The notes beneath the pieces are model-generated. The model was not told the DNA's origin. It saw only the letters and a list, made by a program, of their open reading frames with translations, and did not search any database. DNA of 22,658 bases from Emiliania huxleyi CCMP1516 (taxonomy: Eukaryota > Haptophyta > Isochrysidales > Noelaerhabdaceae): assembly GCF_000372725.1 (NCBI RefSeq), contig NW_005195220.1:442893-465550 (forward strand). The letters run 5' to 3'. A program made the position numbers and the translations under genes. Within the stretch, counting starts at the first letter, position 1. Each line of letters begins with the position of its first letter. This document shows positions 16,198 to 22,658 of this stretch, piece after piece.

Positions 16198-18655
16198 ATG
16201 GAGGCCGAGGAGGACGGCAGCGCAGGCGGCGCAGGCGGCAGCGGCGGCGGCGGCGGCGAGACGCTCGAAGGCGAGGGGTCAGTCACGCTCGGTGCCTTTT
16301 TCAACGCCCTCGACCACTTCACGTTGCGGCGCCCGGCCGAGGGGGGCTCCGAGCTCGCCCTGTATGACGCGCTCCGCTCGCCCGATCGCGCGCTGCTGCG
16401 GGGCGGACACTTTGTCGCCGAGGACCTCCCTTCTCGGAGCTCTCCACGAAGCTTCTCGGAACCTTCTCATAGGCGGACACTTTGTCGCCGAGGGGTCTCT
16501 CGTCGTCGAACAGCTGCTCGCGCTGCGGCGCGAGGACGGCACGCCCCGCTTCCGCCTCGTCTCGCTGCTGGGCACCGAGCAGATGCTCGGCCGGCTCGCC
16601 CCTACCAAACCCGGTGCCCAAATCCAACTCAGTGGACTAGGCACCGAGCAGATGCTCGGCCGGCTCGCCCCTACCAAACCCGGTGCCCAAGTCCAACTCA
16701 GTGGACTAGGCACCGAGCAGATGCTCGGCAGGCTCGCCCCCGCCATCCAGCGCGCCGACGAGGCTCTACGCACCTAGAAGCGGAAGAAAGATCTCCCGCA
16801 TCTCCCCGCATGTTTCCGCGGGGACCGAAGGACGTACCGCCTGACACCCGTAGGCCTATGTTGAGGACGGCTCTCGTTGCGTCGCCTTTGGCGGCTCGCG
16901 AGCCGCGCGGCAGTACCCTACCAAACCCGGTGCCCAAATCCAACTCACTGGACCTAGGCGGCTCGCGAGCCGACTTGTCCGCGGCGACCGGCTTCAAGCA
17001 TTCGGCGCTCTCCGTCCTCGGCATCGCGCTCCGCCCGCCCTCCGCCGTGCCCCTCTCGCCGTGGCTCGCCGCGCTGGCGGCCGCGGCGGGGATGCGGCGG
17101 CCGACGCTGCTGCTGCTCGACGGCGTCATCAAGCCCGAGAACGTCGGTGTGCCCCACCTCTGCAGCCGCCGCGATACCGCACCACCCACGGGACTGAACC
17201 CGCACTGGGTTCGATACTCTGGAGGTATGGTAACAGGCTCGCTCTTCCGCTCGGCTCTGGCGTTCGGCGTCGCGGGCGTCGCGCCCTCTCTCTCTGGGCC
17301 GCGCGGACCTGCATGGCACTTGATTTCGACTCTCTTTGAGTCGACTCTAGGCTCTCGCTGCTTCGGAGGCGGAGGGCTAGGGAGTAGTAGGTCAGTGAAT
17401 GATGCGAATGACTCACAGGCGTCGTGCTCTCTCCGGGCTGCGCGGACCCCCTCTACCGCAAGGCACTCCATCTCGGCTAGATCTCGGCTAGATCTCGGCT
17501 AGATCTCGGCTAGATCTCGGCTAGATCTCGGCTAGATCTCGGCTAGACCTCGGCTAGATCTCGGCTAGATCTCGGCTAGATCTCGGCTAGATCTCGGCTA
17601 GACCTCGGCTAGACCTCGGCTAGATCTCGGCTAGATCTCGGCTAGATCTCGGCTAGACCTCGGCTAGACCTCGGCTAGGTCTCGGCTGTGTCGGGCCGTG
17701 TATCGGGGCGAACCTCGGCTACCTTTCCACCGCCAGGCGATCCGCGCGTCGATGGGCGCCGCCTTTCTTTTGTTTTCGCTGAGGGTTTTCCTTTTTCCAG
17801 GCGATCCGCGCGTCGATGGGCGCCGCCTTTCTTTTGTTTTCGCTGAGGGTTTTCTTTTTTCCAGGCGATCCGCGCGTCGATGGGCGCCGCCTTTCTTTTG
17901 TTTTCGCTGAGGGTTTTCTTTTTTCCAGGCGATCCGCGCGTCGATGGGCGCCGCCTTTCTTTTGTTTTCGCTCAGGGTTTTCTTGTTTCCAGGCGATCCG
18001 CGCGTCGATGGGCGCCGTCTTCAAGGTGCCATACACGTTCGCGCCGCACTGGCCCGAGGCGGTCTCGCAGCCGGCTGCACGCCGGGGGTGTGGACGGCGT
18101 CTCTTCACACGCCCAGCTGTGAACAGGTGCATGCGCCGCTTGATCGGGTTGCGGGTGTGGACGGCGTCTCTTCACTCCTCACAGCTGTGAGCAGGCGCTC
18201 TCGCAGGTCAAGGCTGGAGGGTACGGCTTGCTCGCCCTGCACCTTCAAGGCTCGGTCGAGCACACCGCCGCGCTCGGCGCAAACGGCACCGCCGCCCGCC
18301 GCCGCCGCAGCCTCGTGCAGCCTCGTGCACTCTCGGGGGTAGTCTTGCTACATCGCACTGGACTGGTGCTGGTGCGGGTACTGGTCCTGGTGCTGGTAGG
18401 CGGGTTGGCCCCCTCCGCCGCGGCACCCGCGGCCGCCGGCCCGCCGCCACTCTGCGGCTTGCCGCTGGCGGTGGTGGTTGGGGCGGAGTATGAGGGCGTC
18501 GGCGAGGCGGCGGCGCGGCTCGCTGACGAGCGCGTTGGGCACCGCTAGATGCGGGATGGGGCGGTAGGCAAATTACACACACACCCACGCACACGCACGC
18601 ACGCGCACGCACGCACGCACGCACGCACGCATACACGCACGCACGCACGCATACA

Positions 18656-18691
<36 letters not shown>

Positions 18692-19197
18692 TACACGCAT
18701 ACACACACGCACACACACACGCACGCACGCACACAAAGTGGGGGGGAAGGGCCAGGCTATCCCTCGCATCTCCACGCCAGGACACGGGCAGGAGCCGGCC
18801 CGGCACACAATCTGCAAGGCCCCCAGTGCGCGAGGGTTAGTAGCCGCCTGGCCCTCCCTTAGACGCGAGACACGACCCTCCCTTAGACGCGAGACACGCA
18901 CTCCGGTCCGGCAGCACGAGTGGATGCGCACTCGCGGTGTGTTGCAGCCGTGTCGCAGCCGCGTTTCAAGCTCTCTGCCGCCCGTGTCTCCGCATGAGGC
19001 CCAAGCACACCGCGCGAGACCGCGCCCCCTCCCCCCCTCCGCTCGCTCCGTCCTCGCTCTAGGTGCGCATCGCGATGGCGCCCGCGATGGCGGTCGACTC
19101 GCTGCACGGGGTGGACTCGCTCAACGTCAACGTGGCGGCGGCCATCGTGCTGGAGCGCATCTTCGCCTTCAACCGCGCGGAGCCGGCCGACGAGTGA
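16198..19197 (+). CDS. SpoU/TrmH-family RNA 2'-O-methyltransferase (10 exons)
   Basis: Inferred exons: 16198-16402, 16473-16571, 16710-16762, 16854-16890, 16958-17146, 17237-17275, 17419-17462, 17993-18058, 18195-18533 and 19063-19197. They total 1206 nt, one open frame of 401 aa ending TGA. SpoU features appear only after joining. Motif 1 spans exons 5-7 (LLLLDGVIKPENVG / SLFRSALAFGVAG / VVLSPGCADPLYRK); AIRASMGAVFKVP follows in exon 8. Motif 2 is LAVVVGAEYEGVG (exon 9), and motif 3 is MAPAMAVDSL...DSLNVNVAAAIVL (exon 10). The family is knotted and transfers methyl from S-adenosylmethionine to ribose 2'-OH in rRNA or tRNA; the target is unknown. The N-terminus is Gly/Glu-rich. Seven of nine introns start with GC. 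Exon 9 has an odd Leu/Val/Ala-rich insert between conserved parts, perhaps another intron. Exon 10 has a VDSLHGVDSL duplication. The start ATG is the first one in frame. Confidence 0.85.
16403..16472 (+). other. Methyltransferase intron 1: GC-AG, 70 nt, 22-nt exon-start copy
   Basis: GGCGGACACTTTGTCGCCGA plus GG is found at 16402-16423 and again at 16472-16493. The intron is GCGGACAC...TCTCATAG: the copy followed by a 49-nt core rich in CTTCTCGGA words. Splicing yields LLRGGHFVAEGSLVVEQLLA in frame. Confidence 0.8.
16572..16709 (+). mobile_element. Methyltransferase intron 2: two tandem 69-nt GC-AG introner units
   Basis: Units lie at 16572-16640 and 16641-16709. Each begins GCACCGAGCAGATGCTCGGC, a copy of the exon start at 16710 (32 nt counting the preceding G, one mismatch), and ends GTGGACTAG. 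The 38-nt core contains TACCAAACCCGGTGCCCA and recurs in intron 4. Each unit is by itself a complete GC...AG intron. The region is also open in frame (23 codons per unit), so unspliced reading is possible, but the core's presence at a second site argues for intron insertion. Confidence 0.75.
16763..16853 (+). other. Methyltransferase intron 3: GC-AG, 91 nt
   Basis: GCTCTACGCACC...ACACCCGTAG. It contains an in-frame TAG near its start and is needed to reach the next exon (ADE|AYVEDGSRCVAFG). Only a weak resemblance to the following exon start (GCCTATG) is visible, so the exon-copy pattern is not demonstrated here. Confidence 0.55.
16891..16957 (+). mobile_element. Methyltransferase intron 4: 67-nt GC-AG introner unit
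   Basis: GGCGGCTCGCGAGCCG (16 nt) occurs at 16890-16905 and 16957-16972, bracketing the insertion. The core, CCTACCAAACCCGGTGCCCA followed by AATCCAACTCACTGGACCTAG, is almost identical to that in both units of intron 2, though the flanking duplicated exon sequence is unrelated. Splicing gives VAFGGSRADLSAATG in frame. Confidence 0.8.
17147..17236 (+). other. Methyltransferase intron 5: GT-AG, 90 nt
   Basis: GTGTGCCCC...GGTAACAG. Removal joins ENVG to SLFRSALAFG, restoring SpoU motif 1. It has standard ends and no evident exon-start copy. A 6-bp hairpin GAACCC/GGGTTC lies inside. Confidence 0.75.
17276..17418 (+). other. Methyltransferase intron 6: GC-AG, 143 nt, diverged exon-start copy
   Basis: The first ~34 nt (GCGTCGCGCCCTCTCTCTCT then GGGCCGCGCGGACC) are a diverged copy of the next exon start at 17419 (GCGTCGTGCTCTCTCCGGGC then TGCGCGGACC). 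The length is about two 70-nt units. Splicing gives GVAG|VVLSPGCADPLYRK. Confidence 0.75.
17470..17688 (+). repeat. 11-bp tandem array, ATCTCGGCTAG
   Basis: Around 20 consecutive units with occasional T-to-C changes (ACCTCGGCTAG). Each unit contains CTAG and therefore an AG that could serve as a weak acceptor. Confidence 0.95.
17737..17992 (+). mobile_element. Four tandem 64-nt GC-AG introner units
   Basis: Units start at 17737, 17801, 17865 and 17929. Each opens with GCGATCCGCGCGTCGATGGG plus CGCCG, an exact 25-nt copy of the exon at 17993-18017. Each continues with a pyrimidine-rich 39-nt core (CTTTCTTTTGTTTTCGCT, later TTTCCAG) and ends in CAG. Every unit is thus a complete GC...AG intron. 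Differences between units are only a few bases, so the array is recent. Since 64 is not a multiple of three, retained units would shift the frame. Confidence 0.85.
18059..18194 (+). mobile_element. Methyltransferase intron 8: two tandem 68-nt units
   Basis: The units are 18059-18126 and 18127-18194. The first starts GCGGTCTCGCAG, matching the following exon GCGCTCTCGCAG at 11 of 12 positions. Both units share GGGTGTGGACGGCGTCTCTT, then CAC and AGCTGTGA[AG]CAG. The start of the second unit (GTGCATGCGC) has diverged or came from another event. Splicing gives HWPE|ALSQVKAGGYGLLALHLQG. Confidence 0.75.
18534..19062 (+). other. Methyltransferase intron 9: GT-AG, 529 nt, microsatellite-rich
   Basis: GTTGGGCACC...CGCTCTAG. 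It contains an (ACGC)n/(CA)n microsatellite (about 18575-18735) and a 24-bp tandem duplication (CCCTCCCTTAGACGCGAGAC...) near 18852-18899. Its first 12 bases resemble the next exon start (GTGCGCATCGC) with one gap. Splicing gives ADER|VRIAMAPAMAV, restoring SpoU motif 3. Confidence 0.75.
18575..18735. repeat. ACGC/CA microsatellite
   Basis: Long run of CACGCACG units with scattered ATACACGC variants. The Cys/Arg/Val-rich or Thr/His-rich translations on either strand are artefacts of the repeat. Confidence 0.95.
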
Positions 19198-19904
19198 GTC
19201 GCTGAGTCCGCAGTCTTCTGACGACGGGGTCGTAGCGCGGAGCACGAGGCGAGAGTCTGTGACCAACAGCGACGTCTGTCTTTGCTTGATGTGTTGCATT
19301 GGCTGGTGGGCAGCTCCACACAGCACACTCTCGAGATCGTGGGTCCTGTGTGAGGTGTTAGTGAAGTGGCCGACGAGGCACGAGCGAGCGAGGAAGTTCA
19401 GGAAAAAGAAATGATCCTGGGTCGCGCAGTCTTATATCGTCCCCATGTTAACCCATGGAGGTAGTCGACGCAACAATGTGGCACGGCCCCGGTCCAGGCG
19501 TACGGGGGAAGGACCGTGATGACGGAAATCGGAGGACGCGACCCACTTCGCCACAGACGGTCCCGCGCCTCGCCGCTATGACGGGCACACGCCCCACACC
19601 GTCCGCTGTGCCGCGTTTTTTGTCCGGAGTGAAAAGTCCAACGCGCTCGTCGGTGGCGGCTTCCTCCAACCTGGCTGCGCCGCGCTCGGCGAACCTCGAC
19701 AGCGCCTTCGGTGGCATGCACCTCTTTGCGACAGAAGCCTGGAGAGCAGCTCCTCTGCTGCTCACACACTCTGCACAGATGGCACAGCTTACTGTGCGGC
19801 TGCCACAGAGCTGTGACAGCGATGGGCTCGCCCTCACTGGCCCTCAGTCACTTGTGCTGCGGCTTGTGCCGAGCGACACTGCTCGGCGACTGCCGGCACA
19901 CTGT

Positions 19905-19974
<70 letters not shown>

Positions 19975-20282
19975 GCTCACCCACGCGCACCGGGCCTTGC
20001 ACTTTAAATGCCGTGGGGCTCCTGTCGTTAGACGTGGAGACGCGAGGGTTGCCCCCCCTTGCCCCACCACCTCGTGTGTGTGGAGAAGTTTACCTTACCT
20101 TACCTTACCTCAATGTTTGACGACTCGAACCCATGAAGCTTCCCCGTGCGCGGGTTACCCCGCACACGGGGGCAGCCTGCCAGCCACGTATCCACGCAAG
20201 CGAAGGCGCTCAACAAATAAAAACGCTTCGATCTAGCTGCCGCGAGCCGCCTTCCTCCCAAGCCGCCACACAGCAAGCGAAT
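19198..20282. other. Intergenic region before the metalloprotease gene
   Basis: No gene is supported. Both strands are open between about 19450 and 19840 without any family I recognise. The (CA)n microsatellite is at 19906-19973, and a (TTACC) repeat of about four units lies at 20090-20110. An inverted repeat, CCCCGTGCGCGGG / CCCCGCACACGGGG (20142-20171, one mismatch, tiny loop), sits 110 nt before the chosen start of the metalloprotease. The promoter of that gene is presumably here. Confidence 0.4.
19906..19973. repeat. (CA)n microsatellite
   Basis: About 34 uninterrupted CA units. Confidence 0.97.
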
Positions 20283-21845
20283 ATGAAGCCCGCTCGTGAG
20301 GCAGATCACGCAGTCGCCGTGCAGCAGAGCAGCAGCAGATTCAAAGTGCTCGCTCTCGCAGTCATCGTGTGTGTCGCTACAGCCCTCGCGGCCGCCATCG
20401 GCGCCAGGTCGACTGGAGCGGGGCCAACCAGTCTGTCAACCAGTGAACCAGTCTGTGGCCCAATCTGCACCATTTTCTGTGTCCATGGCAATATCGTGGA
20501 CGCAGACGGCTGCCCGACGTGCACGTGCATAGTAGCACCACCGTCTCCTCTCCGGCCTCCTTCTCCGCCTCTGCAATCGCCCTCGCCGCAGACTTCATCC
20601 TCGCTCTCGCCATCCACCTCGCCGTCACCGCTGCCCTCCGCCTCACCATCACCGCCACCTGCCGCCACGCCGTCACCGCCACCCTCCGTATCGCCATCAC
20701 CGCCACCTGCCGCCACGCCGTCACCGCCACCCTCCGTATCGCCATCACCACCACCTGCCGCCGCGCCGTCACCGCCACTCTCTGCTTCGCTCACCCGACT
20801 CAGTTTGCAGGGCAGTCCCCGCATCTTTCGGGACGGGGATAGTGTCGCCCAGCTGGGATCGTTGGTCTACCGCACGGACGCAATCATTCGGATGACGGCC
20901 AAGACATTCACCACGTTTGAGCTCGTCAGCTTTGTACCAGTTGACTTAGAAGACGTTGAAATCATCATGAGCTTCCAAGGAGGTCCGCAGAACGTCAGTG
21001 TCGCGCTCATCGAAGACCTCCCCGCGCACACCATCGTCGAGCTGGAGTATGCCTTTGTGACTTACCCGGAAGGCCTCTTCGTCGCCCAAGACGGAACAGC
21101 ACTCGACCTTGGATCCATGTATGGCACAGGTGTTGCGACTGGGCAAGTGACTTTCGCCTACCGTGGTACCAGCACCATCATGCAGCGCCTCGAGCACCTG
21201 AAGAGCGTGCCATGGGCCTTGCGCCTGTACGACTTTGATGCAGGAAACAACCATGAAAATTGGATTGACGACCCCGAGCCTCAACATGCCCGCCTGTGGA
21301 CCGCGCACATTCTGAACGTGGCGTACCTGGTCACCCGCCCAAACTTTGCGGACCGAATGGCAGCTGAGCCCATCACTGATAACCAAGGCACCTTGATGAG
21401 CGCCGAAGCGAAGCGGGGCGTCCACGCGAGGCTGCTCTCGCCTCGAAGCTTCAACCTTGGCGTTGTCACCACAGTCTCCGGCCTCGGCGGTGGGAGCACG
21501 CTGGGCGTCGCCAGCTACGTCCTCAGGCACGACTTTTTCTACGGCCAACAAGATGGGACGACTTATCACGAACTCGGACACGTGCTCGGCTATTCTCACG
21601 CCTCGACCATGACATACGGGAGCGAGGGGGGCAAAGCTGGAAAGGGGTTCACTCCCTTGGGCATGGCATTCGCCCGAGAGATGGAGGTTGCGAATGACAT
21701 CCTCATCGATCAGTCCAACTACGCGTTCCCCGACGACCACCAGATCCGCTGCACTGGAGCAGGGTTCGAACAAGCTTGCTCATGGTTCATGCAGTGCACC
21801 GGACTCGCCTACGACGACGGGGATGAGTACGGTTACTGCGAGTAA
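20283..21845 (+). CDS. Secreted or membrane-anchored zinc metalloprotease with antistasin-like motif and Ser/Pro-rich stalk
   Basis: I choose ATG 20283 (MKPAREAD) rather than the in-frame 20133 ATG because it places the hydrophobic helix (FKVLALAVIVCVATALAAAI, residues 20-39) near the N-terminus as a signal anchor. Stop TAA 21843-21845, 520 aa, no introns. Residues 58-82 read CGPICTIFCVHGNIVDADGC then PTCTC, matching the antistasin pattern C-x3-C-x3-C-x2-G-x3-D-x2-G-C-x2-C-x-C. A SPSPPP-type region follows (about 85-172), typical of algal cell-wall or extracellular proteins. The catalytic motif HELGHVLGYSH (429-439) has the three zinc-binding His and the catalytic Glu of an HExxHxxGxxH protease; MTYG (443-446) may be a Met-turn, though it lies unusually close. 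A Cys-containing tail closes the protein. The likely role is extracellular proteolysis; the substrate is unknown. Confidence 0.8.
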   Translation: MKPAREADHAVAVQQSSSRFKVLALAVIVCVATALAAAIGARSTGAGPTSLSTSEPVCGPICTIFCVHGNIVDADGCPTCTCIVAPPSPLRPPSPPLQSPSPQTSSSLSPSTSPSPLPSASPSPPPAATPSPPPSVSPSPPPAATPSPPPSVSPSPPPAAAPSPPLSASLTRLSLQGSPRIFRDGDSVAQLGSLVYRTDAIIRMTAKTFTTFELVSFVPVDLEDVEIIMSFQGGPQNVSVALIEDLPAHTIVELEYAFVTYPEGLFVAQDGTALDLGSMYGTGVATGQVTFAYRGTSTIMQRLEHLKSVPWALRLYDFDAGNNHENWIDDPEPQHARLWTAHILNVAYLVTRPNFADRMAAEPITDNQGTLMSAEAKRGVHARLLSPRSFNLGVVTTVSGLGGGSTLGVASYVLRHDFFYGQQDGTTYHELGHVLGYSHASTMTYGSEGGKAGKGFTPLGMAFAREMEVANDILIDQSNYAFPDDHQIRCTGAGFEQACSWFMQCTGLAYDDGDEYGYCE

Positions 21846-22325
21846 TGCGCGCGCGGTCGCCCGCTAGATGCGGCACGCGACGTGAAGCTGAGAGTGTGGG
21901 CCACCCCCCGGCATGCCCGCGCGATACACACACGAGTCAAGAACTCATGATGTGTTGTGGCAAGCAAGAGAGACGAGTCTAATTACTGTTGGCGTCCGCT
22001 TCAACACACACTACGCGCTCGTACCTCGTGGCGCTGCGGGCTCGGTCGGCGGCCCAAGCACTGGAGCACTTGTGGAGTGAGTCGGCAACTCACATCCATT
22101 TTACGGCTATGTGGTCTGACCTCTGACGCCTCTGACGGGCCCCTTTTCGCAAGAAGCGGCTTGCACGGCGCATGAGGCGCGGCGCGCCGAGAGGGAACGC
22201 GCACCCACAGTAGCCTCTCTCTCTACCCTTCCCTCCCCTCCAAGCGAGGCCCTGCCAGCCCCCTCCCCCGAGCCGCCACCCCACCGCTCTTCGCCCGCCT
22301 GAGGCCGCCTCAGGCCCGTGGCCGC
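21846..22325. other. Spacer between convergent gene ends; nothing recognised
   Basis: It should hold the 3' untranslated regions of the metalloprotease gene and of the minus-strand gene ending at 22326. Short open frames on both strands have no recognisable features. Confidence 0.4.
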
Positions 22326-22413
22326 TCACCAGACCGTCTTCATGGAGGGCTTCATCGCCTTGATCTTGTTCTTCTTGTCGTAGGCCGCCTCCTCCACATA
22401 CTCACACACGATC
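22326..22413 (-). CDS. Last exon of an unidentified minus-strand gene
   Basis: After an acceptor (poly-C then CAG) at 22415-22414, the minus strand reads IVCEYVEEAAYDKKNKIKAM then KPSMKTVW and TGA (22328-22326). The composition (Lys/Glu-rich, ordered codons) and the clean splice acceptor make a real C-terminal exon plausible. The rest of the gene is beyond the poly-G tract or outside the window. The family is not recognised. Confidence 0.45.
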
Positions 22414-22417
22414 CTGG

Positions 22418-22640
22418 GGGTGGGGGGGGGGGGGGGAGGGTTGGCGGGCCAGGCCAGGAGGAGAGGAAGAGAAGCGAGGAAGAGGAGAAGGGGAAAGTTC
22501 GGAGGCGGGGAGGCAAGGTGGTGCTGGTGGGGGGGGGGGGGGGGGCAAAGTGGGTTTTAAGGGGGGGGGGGGCAAAGGGAAGTGGTTGGGGGGGGGGGGG
22601 GGCCACACGGGGGTTTAAGGGGGGGGGGGGGGGTCCCCGG
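22418..22640. repeat. Poly-G rich low-complexity end
   Basis: Five or six long G runs are separated by short unique segments. The window end may be a scaffold end or a low-quality region. On the minus strand this would be an intron of the gene ending at 22326. Confidence 0.85.
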
Positions 22641-22658
22641 GTCTTCAAAAAAAAAGGC

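Larger units (their letters stand above)
17463..17992 (+). other. Methyltransferase intron 7: 530 nt, contains two tandem arrays
   Basis: It begins GCACTCCATC and ends GTTTCCAG. The left part is an 11-bp ATCTCGGCTAG array (about 17470-17688, roughly 20 units), rich in TAG stops. The right part is a four-unit array of 64 nt. Splicing joins LYRK to AIRASMGAVFKVP, a typical SpoU sequence. Confidence 0.8.

Noticed and set aside
16572..16709. 23-residue protein repeats (GTEQMLGRLAPTKPGAQ...)
   Set aside because: The units are open in frame, but they begin with a copy of the next exon, end in AG, and their core recurs in a different context (16957) where it must be removed. Intron units explain this better than protein repeats.
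17737..17992. CRISPR-like array (regular 64-nt units)
   Set aside because: The units are head-to-tail copies with no distinct spacers, they lie in a eukaryotic intron, and each repeats the following exon start.
18208..18931. Cys/Val/Arg- and Thr/His-repeat proteins on both strands
   Set aside because: They are translations of the ACGC/CA microsatellite; the true content is an intron of the methyltransferase gene.
20115..20140. tRNA-like T-loop word (GGGTTCGAGTC on the minus strand)
   Set aside because: The flanks do not form the T stem, and no acceptor, D or anticodon arm can be placed around it. The same holds for GGGTTCGATAC at 17207.
20133..20282. Longer start for the metalloprotease at 20133
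   Set aside because: It would put 50 polar residues and a GC-rich hairpin before the signal anchor; the ATG at 20283 gives a typical N-terminus.
20306..20824. Gly/Asp-rich and other ORFs opposite the metalloprotease stalk
   Set aside because: Mirror of the SPSPPP codons; the sense strand has domains on both sides in one frame.

Overview
The window looks like nuclear DNA of a GC-rich, intron-bearing unicellular alga. A haptophyte (Emiliania/Chrysochromulina type) is my best guess. It rests on the high GC, the abundant microsatellites, spliceosomal introns with mostly GC-AG ends, and the mix of ankyrin/U-box, kelch, LRR and proline-rich secreted proteins. This is inference; a pelagophyte or dinoflagellate is not excluded.

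Layout, left to right. 1-1824 (+): an open-ended ORF, possibly the tail of a retroelement protein. 2521-4678 (-): a three-exon gene for a membrane protein with a TIR-like signalling region and C-terminal leucine-rich repeats. 5936-6565 (-): a poorly understood gene end. 6643-7740 (+): an F-box/kelch gene whose sixth kelch repeat (to 7838) is out of frame. 8176-~9520 (+): the N-terminal half of an MFS transporter, with three GC-AG introns and then a collapse into tandem repeats. 9961-14286: gene-poor DNA holding a 743-bp terminal-inverted-repeat element, dispersed repeats and weak ORFs. 14287-15840 (-): an intronless ankyrin/U-box E3 ligase. 16198-19197 (+): a ten-exon SpoU/TrmH RNA 2'-O-methyltransferase, head-to-head with the ligase. 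20283-21845 (+): an intronless secreted or membrane-anchored zinc metalloprotease with an antistasin-like motif and a Ser/Pro-rich stalk. 22326-22413 (-): the last exon of another gene, next to long poly-G runs.

The most interesting content is the intron structure of the methyltransferase and transporter genes. Joining the inferred exons of the methyltransferase gives one open frame of 401 codons carrying all three SpoU motifs. Ten of the twelve introns in the two genes start with GC. In nine of those ten, the intron, or each tandem unit inside it, begins with a copy (9-32 nt, exact or diverged) of the first bases of the downstream exon. The duplicated exon start therefore supplies the 5' splice site. 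Several introns are single or tandem units of 64-70 nt (69x2, 64x4, 68x2). One ~40-nt core is shared by introns at two different sites of the methyltransferase. This is what short mobile introns (introners) with variable-length target duplications would leave, including repeated insertion at one site. The genes appear functionally unrelated; no operon-like or pathway grouping is evident.
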